Source of the DNA: an uncultured Hyphomonas sp. | GTDB taxonomy: Bacteria; Pseudomonadota; Alphaproteobacteria; Caulobacterales; Hyphomonadaceae | Assembly (NCBI RefSeq): GCF_963677035.1 | Contig: NZ_OY781472.1 | Span: forward strand, 2,294,001-2,358,000 | DNA length: 64,000 nt | Direction: 5' to 3' | Shown here: positions 45,622-53,156 of the stretch, one piece after another | Numbering within the stretch: the stretch's first letter is position 1 | How the letters are laid out: each line of letters begins with the position of its first letter | Made by a program: the position numbers and the translations under genes | Notes under the pieces: model-generated | The model's database searches: none | Seen by the model: the letters and a program-made list of their open reading frames with translations, nothing else | What the model was told of the DNA's origin: nothing

Positions 45622-46542
45622 ATGTCCAATTCCCCCGATACGAACAGAATCGAAGAGAATGCAAAAGCGATTCAGAAATTGATCGCTGAAGGCAAAGCGC
45701 TTCGTAATCAGGATGATATTCCGGCGGCGATGTCCAAGTTTTCTGAGGCTGATGATCTGTTGGGAGTGGAGCCTGATCTCGCTCCGTATGGAAAGGTCAT
45801 ATCCTGGCTTCTCTATGAGAAGGCATTTGCCCTCAGTGTCGAGGGCAAGGACTATGCCGCAGCTGCGGACATGTTCAAGAAAAGCGGTGAGGGTGGAGAC
45901 AAGGTTCAGGTCCTTGTTGCGGATTTTCGCTGGGCGCTGACACGCTTCCTAGGTGGGCTGGATGATGCTCGGGGCGTCGCGGCGTATTTCAGCGAACTTC
46001 AAGACGAAGTGGTCAGGCTGCGAAACGATCCTGACTCTGATCCCGCCGGACTTAGCAATGCCGCGCACAACCTACTGAAGAGGCGCTGCGATCTTGAGTT
46101 CGAACTTCGCTCACCCTCATTCTTGTCGCTCTCCGAGGCTTACCTCAATCAACCCGACTTGGTAGCCGTGCCACCGACGCTGACGCCAATGCATGAACTT
46201 GAACGCGCCCGCATGTATGCTCGTCAACTCATGTTCAACGGCAAAAACGATACAGCGGCAGCCATATTCGCAGCCATCCATAATGTAAGTCTCTCCAATT
46301 CAACCTTGGAATACGAGTTCCACGACCTGAGTGGCGTGCGGACACGCATTAGTCAGGCTACCGAGGAGATTGCGAAGGACTATCGCGATCTTGCGCGCGC
46401 GTTGCTTTCCTCGACTCGTCCTAACAAAATCAAGGAGGCGCTTGAAGTCGTCGACTATGCGCTCGCAAACATCGGTCCGGGCAGAGGCAACAAAGTATTC
46501 CTTGAGCAACTAATAACCTTACGAGAAAGCCTCAAAACCTAG
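45622..46542 (+). CDS. TPR-like helical protein, third gene of the STAND cassette
   Basis: 306 aa, 15 bp after the NTPase stop. All-helical; the N-terminus looks like tetratricopeptide repeats (AEGKALRNQDDIPAAMSKFSEAD; LYEKAFALSVEGKDYAAAADMFKKSG), and another pair is at 195-290. No enzymatic motif. Helical repeats of this sort bind proteins, so it may recognise the trigger or regulate the NTPase. Function unknown. Confidence 0.7.
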   Translation: MSNSPDTNRIEENAKAIQKLIAEGKALRNQDDIPAAMSKFSEADDLLGVEPDLAPYGKVISWLLYEKAFALSVEGKDYAAAADMFKKSGEGGDKVQVLVADFRWALTRFLGGLDDARGVAAYFSELQDEVVRLRNDPDSDPAGLSNAAHNLLKRRCDLEFELRSPSFLSLSEAYLNQPDLVAVPPTLTPMHELERARMYARQLMFNGKNDTAAAIFAAIHNVSLSNSTLEYEFHDLSGVRTRISQATEEIAKDYRDLARALLSSTRPNKIKEALEVVDYALANIGPGRGNKVFLEQLITLRESLKT

Positions 46543-46706
46543 GTTGCGGCATTGACGACATTCGTCGAATCTTCTTGCCTTCAGCTCAACGATGTTCGGA
46601 CTATCCCCCCACTGACACCTCCTCAATCAGGTAGAAAGCTGGCTAGGTCGCCGGGCGCAACGTGTTGCTCAGCGCACTGCGGCCAGATACCAGACCGGAG
46701 GTGTTC

Positions 46707-46982
46707 ATGGCACACAAGCGCGACCCGCAAATAAGATCGAAGGGGGATGGAGACTTGCTGGCCTACGGCATCTCAGGCCTCATCCTAAGCTTCATTCTGC
46801 CGCAAGTCCTCAAACTCTCGCATTGGATTTTCAATACGTTTCTCTGGGAGGATTTTTACGACGCGGAATACCTCTACATTCCGATTTTTCTGCTGTGCTT
46901 GGTCGTCTGCTTCTTTGGCGGCGCGTTCTTACTACGGTTCGGACCTCGCCTGCTTCTGCTCGTTTTCCTCGTGCGGAAATAG
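46707..46982 (+). CDS. Small membrane protein, likely membrane part of the coupling protein
   Basis: 91 aa from ATG 46707, with CGGAGG upstream. Two or three membrane helices: LLAYGISGLILSFILPQVL, YIPIFLLCLVVCFFGG and LLLLVFLV. It ends 12 bp before a VirD4-type coupling protein that lacks its own membrane helices. Normal coupling proteins carry two helices in this position, so the gene looks like the detached anchor. That is inference from order and topology. Confidence 0.65.
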   Translation: MAHKRDPQIRSKGDGDLLAYGISGLILSFILPQVLKLSHWIFNTFLWEDFYDAEYLYIPIFLLCLVVCFFGGAFLLRFGPRLLLLVFLVRK

Positions 46983-46994
46983 GGAGCTGACGGC

Positions 46995-48626
46995 GTGTTC
47001 GATCATTTCAACAATGAGCATTTCCGCTTTGGCAGCGCAGGCCTCGCGACCGAAAAAATGGTTGCCGACGCGGGCGGCTTTGACATCGGCCAAGAGACGC
47101 AATTCGCAGGGATGTTCTGCGGTAGGAAGATGGGCTATTCCGGCCTTGCAGGGGGGATCGTTGTTGCCGGAGCGCGCTCTGGCAAGCTCCGAGACTGGCT
47201 AGTCTATAATCTATGCGTAGGAGCCTCGCACCTTAACCGTGTAATCCTAGACGTGAAGGCCGAAGCATTCTTCATCGCGAACCTGCTTGCCGCTGAAGGG
47301 CGGTATAACATAGTATGGAATCCTTCCCGGATCGAAGGCCTGCCCTGTCACAGGATCAATCCACTCGACTACATCCATATCAACAGTGTGAGTCTCGTTG
47401 ACGACGTTGTTGCATATTGCGAAATGGTGGTTGCGCTATCAGGTGCCCCGCAATCGCGCTTCTTCGAACTCAGAGCACGCTGGTTCCTTCAAAACTTGAG
47501 TCTAACCCTCGTGGAGATGGATGGCGTATTGCGCCTTGACCGGCTGTATTGGGCGGTCATGCACTTCTGCGCTGGCGGCGAAATTTGGATCGACGAAATT
47601 GCGTATCCGATGAGCCGATCGCGCTTTCAGGACGTTCGCGCCTGCGAGGAAGAGATTGCACACTTGCGCTCAAGCGAAGGTGGAGGATTTGACGGCATCT
47701 GTGGTGAGCTTTCAAAGTGCTTCGCTTGCCTCGCTTCCCCGAATCTTCGGGAATCTGTCAGTCCTCCATATGACTTCTCGTTTTCACAGCTCTGCGAGAG
47801 CGACAGGCTATACGCCGTAAATCTGTGTCCACGTCCCGAATATGTCCGGCAATGGGCAATGCCGATAAAGGCGATGTTCCTTGCCGCCAAAACCTATCGC
47901 GCAAGAGAGCCGTCCGCGCCGCGCCAAGTCTGGTTCATTGACGAAACGGCGCAGCTCGCACAGGCAGAGTTTCTGTTGGATGCATACTCCATCGGTGCAG
48001 GGGCATGGGGTGTTACGCCTTTTACCATCTGGCAAAATACCGATCAGATGCAGTCGCTCGGCAAAAACGCGGAGAACATCCTCATTGGAAGCGCCGGACT
48101 GCAAATGTATTTCGGCATTCGCGATATGCCTTCAGCAAACACGCTCAGCAAACGCATTGGCACCCAAACCCTCGAATATGATGACGAGGCCATGCAAGCA
48201 AAAGCGCGGCAAGACTACAACGAGGCTGTGATTGACCTCCTGGAAGGCGGCGACCCTCTATCGGCAGGTTTGCGCGCTCGCCATTTTGGGCGCACGGCGT
48301 GCATTCGATCTAAGCAGCAGAGGTTGATCCGCACACCCGATGAAATCCTGAACATGCCGCCCGATAAGATGTATGTGTTCATGGATGGTGTACCTGGCGC
48401 GATCTACGCCGACCGGCTCCCATACTATCGGGCGCCGTGGATGGCGGGGCGTTATCTAGGCTCTCCGTATTATCCCCCAATAGACCGCGTTCAGATCATG
48501 GGCGCGCACGGCGCAGAGTATCGGCGCGTGATTACCGAAGCCGTGCCGGAATGCCTCGCGCATTTCCCTCAATACCAGCAAAGCGGTCAGTGGTCGTATG
48601 TGGAGGGCTTTCGGCCATGCCTATGA
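46995..48626 (+). CDS. VirD4/TraG-type coupling protein without membrane anchor
   Basis: 543 aa from GTG 46995, with GGGAG upstream. Hexameric ATPase that brings relaxase-DNA to the secretion channel. Walker A is AGARSGK (58-64) followed by Leu instead of Ser/Thr; then VILDVKAEAFFIA, HRINPLDYI and Walker B VWFIDETAQLAQ, all in the order of VirD4/TraG proteins. There is no N-terminal membrane segment. The element lacks a secretion channel of its own, so this protein would dock on a helper system. Confidence 0.82.
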   Translation: MFDHFNNEHFRFGSAGLATEKMVADAGGFDIGQETQFAGMFCGRKMGYSGLAGGIVVAGARSGKLRDWLVYNLCVGASHLNRVILDVKAEAFFIANLLAAEGRYNIVWNPSRIEGLPCHRINPLDYIHINSVSLVDDVVAYCEMVVALSGAPQSRFFELRARWFLQNLSLTLVEMDGVLRLDRLYWAVMHFCAGGEIWIDEIAYPMSRSRFQDVRACEEEIAHLRSSEGGGFDGICGELSKCFACLASPNLRESVSPPYDFSFSQLCESDRLYAVNLCPRPEYVRQWAMPIKAMFLAAKTYRAREPSAPRQVWFIDETAQLAQAEFLLDAYSIGAGAWGVTPFTIWQNTDQMQSLGKNAENILIGSAGLQMYFGIRDMPSANTLSKRIGTQTLEYDDEAMQAKARQDYNEAVIDLLEGGDPLSAGLRARHFGRTACIRSKQQRLIRTPDEILNMPPDKMYVFMDGVPGAIYADRLPYYRAPWMAGRYLGSPYYPPIDRVQIMGAHGAEYRRVITEAVPECLAHFPQYQQSGQWSYVEGFRPCL

Positions 48627-48916
48627 AATCGAGAAAAGCCGCTCTGAAAGCAGGTCAAAGCGCGAAGGCTGATCTCAAGGCAACGAAGACTCGAATTGCC
48701 ACTTTGCGCGGCCAGCTTGCGGCGGGTGAACGAAGCCAAGATCGACAGCGGATCAATCAGCTCAAAGAGGAATTGGGTCGCTTATTGAAGCCCGAAGCGG
48801 TTCGCTCCATCCAAAACGCCAAGGACGCAGCGGTGGATATCAAAGCGTTCCGTGAAGCAAGGCAATCCCGCATTCCCGCTCGCCATCAAACACTACCTCG
48901 CCACCGCTCAATCTAA
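48623..48916 (+). CDS. Small basic coiled-coil protein
   Basis: 97 aa from ATG 48623, overlapping the coupling-protein stop by ATGA; an ATG six bases earlier is possible. Lysine/alanine-rich helix at the start (RKAALKAGQSAKADLKATK), then an RQRINQLKEELGRLL coiled coil. Probably a DNA- or relaxosome-associated transfer protein. Not recognised by family. Confidence 0.65.
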   Translation: MKSRKAALKAGQSAKADLKATKTRIATLRGQLAAGERSQDRQRINQLKEELGRLLKPEAVRSIQNAKDAAVDIKAFREARQSRIPARHQTLPRHRSI

Positions 48917-48931
48917 AGAAAGTACGCCGCC

Positions 48932-49351
48932 ATGAAAGACAGGCCACCAGGTCAAAAGAAAGAGAATGCCCCTGAATTCGTTCTGCGGGATGGAAGCCTC
49001 CGCAGCGCGACGTGGAGAAGCAAGGGCGAATTCGGCCCGCTCTTCAATACGCGTATTACCAAGCTCTACCGCGACGAAGACGGTAATCCGCAGGAAACCT
49101 CCACGCTGGGCTCGAAAGACCTTTTACGGGTGAGCGAGCTTGCGCGCGAAACGCACTACAAAGTCCTTGCCCGTCAGCGCGCCCATGCACAGGAGCGCAA
49201 GGCAGAGCGCGCAGAAAATCAGCCACAGCTTTCTGAAGACTGGCATGATGAGGATAAATCCCGCGCTGAGATCAAACGCGGTCAGTTTAAACAGGATCGC
49301 ACCGAGCAAGGCACACGCCGTGGCCGGCCGCGAGATAGAGCGGCCCGCTAA
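48932..49351 (+). CDS. Hypothetical mobilization-associated protein
   Basis: 139 aa. The first half has beta-type motifs (FVLRDGSLRSATWRSKGEF; FNTRITKLYRDEDGN; STLGSKDLLRVSELARETH); the second half is very charged. The pattern resembles small proteins encoded beside relaxases and coupling proteins in alphaproteobacterial elements, but I cannot name it. Same transcript as the coupling protein. Confidence 0.65.
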   Translation: MKDRPPGQKKENAPEFVLRDGSLRSATWRSKGEFGPLFNTRITKLYRDEDGNPQETSTLGSKDLLRVSELARETHYKVLARQRAHAQERKAERAENQPQLSEDWHDEDKSRAEIKRGQFKQDRTEQGTRRGRPRDRAAR

Positions 49352-49407
49352 ATCGCGGGCCTAAAGCCAATCAGATTCTTCTTGCCAAACCGCATAAGTG
49401 AGTATAT

Positions 49408-49422
49408 GTTCACTTTTTGTTC
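49408..49422. promoter_or_regulatory. LexA-type SOS box (GTTC-N7-GTTC)
   Basis: GTTC-ACTTTTT-GTTC matches exactly the direct-repeat LexA site of alphaproteobacteria. It is 90 bp before the gene that opens the serine-recombinase operon, in an AT-rich stretch suited to a promoter. This would place excision under DNA-damage control. Confidence 0.6.
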
Positions 49423-49511
49423 TGCTTAACCAAGCGTCCCGTTTGGCCAGGCAAAGAAGAGGAAAGGACGAGAATGATTGAAACACCCTGATTAGAAAAG
49501 GAACGCGAGTC

Positions 49512-49886
49512 ATGGAGGAAACCAAGACCAGACTACCAATGCCGGAGCGCGTGGCCGGAATGCCAATAGAGGGGCAAAACCAGCGCAAAACCAAAAATAC
49601 CGTGTCCGTCGATCTTCAGGCTTATATGCCGCTGCTGGAAGATACGGACATCTCAGACGATGAAAAGCTGGAGCTGCTTCGGGCGCTCTACGCCATCATG
49701 GCCAGCTTTGTTGATCTGGGCTTTTCACTTGAAACAGACCCCTGTGGAAAACCGCAAAAAGAGCCGGGTTCGTCGCCCTGCGCGCTGCGGGATCATGTAT
49801 ACTCTTCCCATCAAAATCACATTGAACGCTTTGAAAATGCTGCGGGCGGCCATGCCGATGCTGCGGGGGAAGGAGTCGAAGCATGA
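49512..49886 (+). CDS. Hypothetical protein coupled to the serine recombinase
   Basis: 124 aa. The middle is helical and acidic (LLEDTDISDDEKLELLRALYAIMASFVDLGF). Its stop overlaps the recombinase start by ATGA, and similar small genes precede large serine recombinases in other alphaproteobacterial elements. It could be a directionality factor, since serine integrases need one to excise; this is not shown by the sequence. Confidence 0.65.
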   Translation: MEETKTRLPMPERVAGMPIEGQNQRKTKNTVSVDLQAYMPLLEDTDISDDEKLELLRALYAIMASFVDLGFSLETDPCGKPQKEPGSSPCALRDHVYSSHQNHIERFENAAGGHADAAGEGVEA

Positions 49887-51568
49887 CCCTACAAACCAAG
49901 ACAAAAACTGCCATTATCTATTGCCGTATTTCATCACTGAAACAGGCCTCGGATGGTGATGGACTGAACTCTCAGGAGTATCGCTGCCGTCAGTATGCGG
50001 CGCAAAAAGGCTATGAGGTTGAAGCGGTTTTTCCTGACTCGATTACTGGCGGTGGAGATTACCTCAAACGCCCTGGCATGGTCGCGCTGCTGTCTTATCT
50101 CGATGCGCAAGAGGGCAAAGATTACGTCGTCATCTTCGATGATCTGAAGCGGCTTGCCCGCGATACGGCGGCGCATATTGCCCTGCGTCAGGAACTATCC
50201 TCGCGCGGTGCAAGTGTGGAATCCTTGAACTTCAAATTCGAGGAAAGCCCAGAGGGCAAATTCATCGAAACCATCATTGCCGCTCAAGGCCAGCTTGAGC
50301 GCGAACAAAACTCTCGGCAGGTCCGCCAGAAAATGAAAGCACGCGTCGAGAAAGGCTATTGGGTCTTCCGCGCGCCTATCGGTATGAAATACGTCTCGGC
50401 CAAGGGCGGCGGCAAGGTGCTGGTACGCGATGAGCCTTTGGCTTCCATCTGCGCCGAAGCTTTGGAAGGGTTCGCGAGTAATCGCTTTGCCTCTCAGACG
50501 GAAGTGCTGCGCTGGCTGGAAGCTCAGCCTGAATTTCCGAAGGATAAGCCCGACGGCACACTGCGTCCGCAAAGCGTCGTGCGCTTCCTGGGCAAGGAAG
50601 TTTATGCAGGGCTTGTGGCTTCAAAGGCTTGGGGCGTGTCGCTTCGAGAGGGGCAGCATGAAGGTCTGATCTCGGTCGCCACATATGAGCGCATCCAGCG
50701 CAAACTGAAGGAAGGCGTCTATGCGCCGACGCGGATTGATACGCGCGAGGATTTTGCGCTTCGTGGAGCCGTGAAGTGCGGCTGCTGCGGCTATCACCTC
50801 ACGGGCGGCTGGTGCAAAGGCAAGCAAAAGCACTATCCCTATTACTTCTGCGTGAACCGTTCTTGTGAACAAAAGTCCAAGACAATCCCGCGTGACAAGT
50901 TGGAAGGCGAGTTTGCCGATCTGCTTGGCCAGCTTCAGCCTGCGCCTTCACTGGTGAAGGTGGCGACTGCCATACTGACCGACTGCTGGAACCAGCGGCT
51001 TGCCCGCGCTGAAGAGATTGCTGAGGGGTTCAAGCGCGAAGCGGAAGCCTGCGAGCGGCAAATCAGCGAGTTGGTGGATCGGATCATCGAAGCAACCAAT
51101 CCACGCGTGATCGCTGCCTATGAAGACAAGATCGCCGAGGCAGAGAAGCGCAAGCTCGTGATGCTCGAAAAGGCCGCGCAATCGGTCAAACCGTCAATGC
51201 CGTTGGAGAGCTTGATTGAACACGCTCTCAGATACGTCTCAGCACCGAAAACTCTATGGGAATCAGGGGTCTTGGAGCTGCGCCGACTGGTGCTGCGGCT
51301 GACATTTACCAGTCATCTCAGCTACACGAAACAAGGCGGTATTAAACACCCCGAAACGACCGCGCCGTTCAAATTATTCAATCAAATCAAACAAATAGGA
51401 GAAGATATTTTGCCCCCACACCCTGAATTCGCTTTAGCGAAAGGAATGGTGCCGCGAGGGAGAATTGAACTCCCGACCTCATCATTACCAATGATGCGCT
51501 CTACCACTGAGCTACCGCGGCGTTTGCAGTTGCAGAAAGCGGCGTTTAGCTTAAGCGATCCGACATGA
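49883..51568 (+). CDS. Large serine recombinase (integrase) of the element
   Basis: 561 aa in the integrated state. Resolvase-type catalytic domain (1-150) with nucleophile Ser17 in YCRISSLKQ; recombinase domain (about 185-285); zinc ribbon with CGCC and later Cys (CVNRSCEQ); coiled coil (about 385-440). Residue 524 is the last one encoded inside the element; the next 37 (from RGRIELPTSS) are read from DNA antisense to tRNA-Thr and beyond. In the circle those would be replaced by 32 residues ending EELEELGL-like (YELEELGL), 556 aa in all. It joins attP to the tRNA 3' end. Confidence 0.93.
   Translation: MTLQTKTKTAIIYCRISSLKQASDGDGLNSQEYRCRQYAAQKGYEVEAVFPDSITGGGDYLKRPGMVALLSYLDAQEGKDYVVIFDDLKRLARDTAAHIALRQELSSRGASVESLNFKFEESPEGKFIETIIAAQGQLEREQNSRQVRQKMKARVEKGYWVFRAPIGMKYVSAKGGGKVLVRDEPLASICAEALEGFASNRFASQTEVLRWLEAQPEFPKDKPDGTLRPQSVVRFLGKEVYAGLVASKAWGVSLREGQHEGLISVATYERIQRKLKEGVYAPTRIDTREDFALRGAVKCGCCGYHLTGGWCKGKQKHYPYYFCVNRSCEQKSKTIPRDKLEGEFADLLGQLQPAPSLVKVATAILTDCWNQRLARAEEIAEGFKREAEACERQISELVDRIIEATNPRVIAAYEDKIAEAEKRKLVMLEKAAQSVKPSMPLESLIEHALRYVSAPKTLWESGVLELRRLVLRLTFTSHLSYTKQGGIKHPETTAPFKLFNQIKQIGEDILPPHPEFALAKGMVPRGRIELPTSSLPMMRSTTELPRRLQLQKAAFSLSDPT
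51447..51455 (+). repeat. attR core (9-bp direct repeat, tRNA 3' end)
   Basis: TGGTGCCGC, equal to 27736-27744. On the minus strand it is the last nine bases of tRNA-Thr including CCA, so integration at this point keeps the tRNA whole. Confidence 0.75.
51447..51521 (-). tRNA. tRNA-Thr (anticodon GGT)
   Basis: 75 nt with encoded CCA. Acceptor stem GCCGCGG pairs with TCGCGGC (last pair G-T); D arm GCTC/GAGC; anticodon stem CATCA/TGATG with loop TTGGTAA, anticodon GGT; T arm GGGAG/CTCCC with TTCAATT loop. It is read on the minus strand and is the attachment site of the element; the recombinase gene runs through it in antisense. Confidence 0.96.
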
Positions 51569-51599
51569 AAAGACAGTTTCGCCGTGAATTGCACCTGAC

Positions 51600-51749
51600 A
51601 TGACAGACAAATCCCCTCCCAAGGACGACAAAGCGGATCGATTGGCCGCCGCATTGCGGGCCAATCTGCGCCGCCGCAAGGCAGCGGCCCGTAAACCGGC
51701 CCCTGAAGCCCGGCCGGAATCCGTCGAAAAGCCGGACAAAAGCAAGTGA
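51600..51749 (+). CDS. Small basic protein coupled to the P450 gene
   Basis: 49 aa, ATG 51600. Begins MTDKSPPKDDKADRLAAALR, then an arginine-rich stretch (ANLRRRKAAARKP) and a Pro/Glu/Lys tail. Small proteins with RLAAALRANLRRRK-type cores are common beside murA-region genes in alphaproteobacteria. Its stop overlaps the P450 GTG start by GTGA. Function unknown. Confidence 0.65.
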   Translation: MTDKSPPKDDKADRLAAALRANLRRRKAAARKPAPEARPESVEKPDKSK

Positions 51750-52945
51750 CTTTGTCCCTCTCGTCGCGGGCATATCTGGCCGCGCCGCATGAGACGCTGG
51801 CGGCGATTGTGGCCGGCGATGCCTGGTATCGGGCCCGGATGCCGATTCTGGGTGAAATCGACCTTGTGACACGGCATGCGGCCATCCATGCCCTGTTGAA
51901 GGACAAGGAGCGCTTCGTCGTCGACGCGCGCCATGCAGGACACAAGGCGGCGTTCGGCATGCCGTTCCTGCCGAAATCCCTGAAGATCATGGCCGACAAT
52001 GTCCTCTCCATGGACGATCCGGACCATGCGCGCTTGCGCCGCCTCGCCGACGGCCCGTTCCGCCGCGCCGCAATCCTCCCCCAGCGCCGGAAGGTCCATG
52101 CCTATGCCCATGAGTTGCTGGATCTCATGGAAACGGAAGGCAACACGGATCTGGTTTCAGGCTTCTGCCGTCCGCTGCCCCTGAAAGTCATCTACGGCTT
52201 GCTCGGCTTCCGGCTGGAAACGGAGGAGAAGCTCTCCCGCACGCTCAGCAATCTGACCGCCACCGATTCGCCGCTGACCATGTTGTGGAGCCTGTTCCGG
52301 CTCGGGCACATTCAGAACCTGCTGCGCGAGGAATTCCGCGCCCTGCATGCCGAGCCGCGCGAGGGCCTCGTGTCGGAACTCGTTCACGCCGAGGCGGATG
52401 GCCAGAAGATGAGCGAGAACGAGCTGCTGGCCATGGTCTTCGTCCTGTTCGTGGCTGGGCACGAGACCACCACGCACCTCCTGTCATCCGGCATCTGGAC
52501 GCTGCTCAGCCAGCCCGATGCCGTTCGTGCCATGGATGAAGAGACGCGCCTGATCGCTGTGGACGAGTTGATGCGCTACTGCACGCCGGTGCAGATGACC
52601 AAGCCGCGCTTCGTAAAAGAGGACATGGAGTTCGAGGGCAGGGCGCTGAAGCGGGGCGACCGCGTCTTCGGCTTCCTCGCCGCCGGAAACATGGACCCGG
52701 CCGAGTTCGACGATCCGCAGACGCTGAACCTCGCCCGCCGTCCGAACCGGCATGTCGGCTTCGGCTCCGGCCCGCATGTCTGCCTCGGCATCCACCTCGC
52801 CCGGCTGGAGGCCGAAGTGGCGCTGGACGTCCTCTTCACCCGCTTCCCCGGCCTCGCGATAGACGGCGACCCCACGGCCCTCAAATGGATCGCCCGCTCC
52901 GGCCTGAGAGGCCTGAAGCGCCTGCCGCTGTTGTTCTTGCTGTGA
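51746..52945 (+). CDS. Cytochrome P450
   Basis: 399 aa from GTG 51746. I-helix AGHETTTHLL, K-helix ExxR in DELMRYC, PERF-like LARRPNRHVGFG and haem loop GFGSGPHVCLGIHLAR with the cysteine ligand. Soluble class I bacterial type, needing ferredoxin partners not encoded here. Substrate cannot be predicted. Coupled to the small ORF upstream. Confidence 0.95.
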   Translation: MTLSLSSRAYLAAPHETLAAIVAGDAWYRARMPILGEIDLVTRHAAIHALLKDKERFVVDARHAGHKAAFGMPFLPKSLKIMADNVLSMDDPDHARLRRLADGPFRRAAILPQRRKVHAYAHELLDLMETEGNTDLVSGFCRPLPLKVIYGLLGFRLETEEKLSRTLSNLTATDSPLTMLWSLFRLGHIQNLLREEFRALHAEPREGLVSELVHAEADGQKMSENELLAMVFVLFVAGHETTTHLLSSGIWTLLSQPDAVRAMDEETRLIAVDELMRYCTPVQMTKPRFVKEDMEFEGRALKRGDRVFGFLAAGNMDPAEFDDPQTLNLARRPNRHVGFGSGPHVCLGIHLARLEAEVALDVLFTRFPGLAIDGDPTALKWIARSGLRGLKRLPLLFLL

Positions 52946-53156
52946 GGGGGAGTTTCCAGTCGAACTCTTCGAAGAGCGCAGCTGCGGATTTGCTAGGGCA
53001 GTATGGGCGAATACGGCATCTATTTGTGCGGAAGGAGCGGCTCCAAAATTTTTCGAGCAAAATGACTTGAATGCTCACCGAAAATATCGTGTGCTGCCAT
53101 TCATCCAAGGGTGGATTTGGTGCGGCTGAGTGCCGTAAAAATGAAGGGGGATTCAA

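Larger units (their letters stand above)
27736..51455. mobile_element. Integrative mobilizable element in tRNA-Thr
   Basis: Bounded by the 9-bp direct repeat TGGTGCCGC at 27736-27744 and 51447-51455. The right copy is the 3' end (with CCA) of tRNA-Thr(GGT), which stays intact. The element holds a large serine recombinase at the right edge, MobC and relaxase at the left edge, ArdA, a VirD4-type coupling protein, several defence-like cassettes and a possible inversion switch. No VirB/Trb mating-pair genes were seen, so it should need a helper to transfer. The boundary is supported by the recombinase reading frame: joining the two ends keeps the frame open and ends it in an ATGA overlap with mobC. 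Confidence 0.88.
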
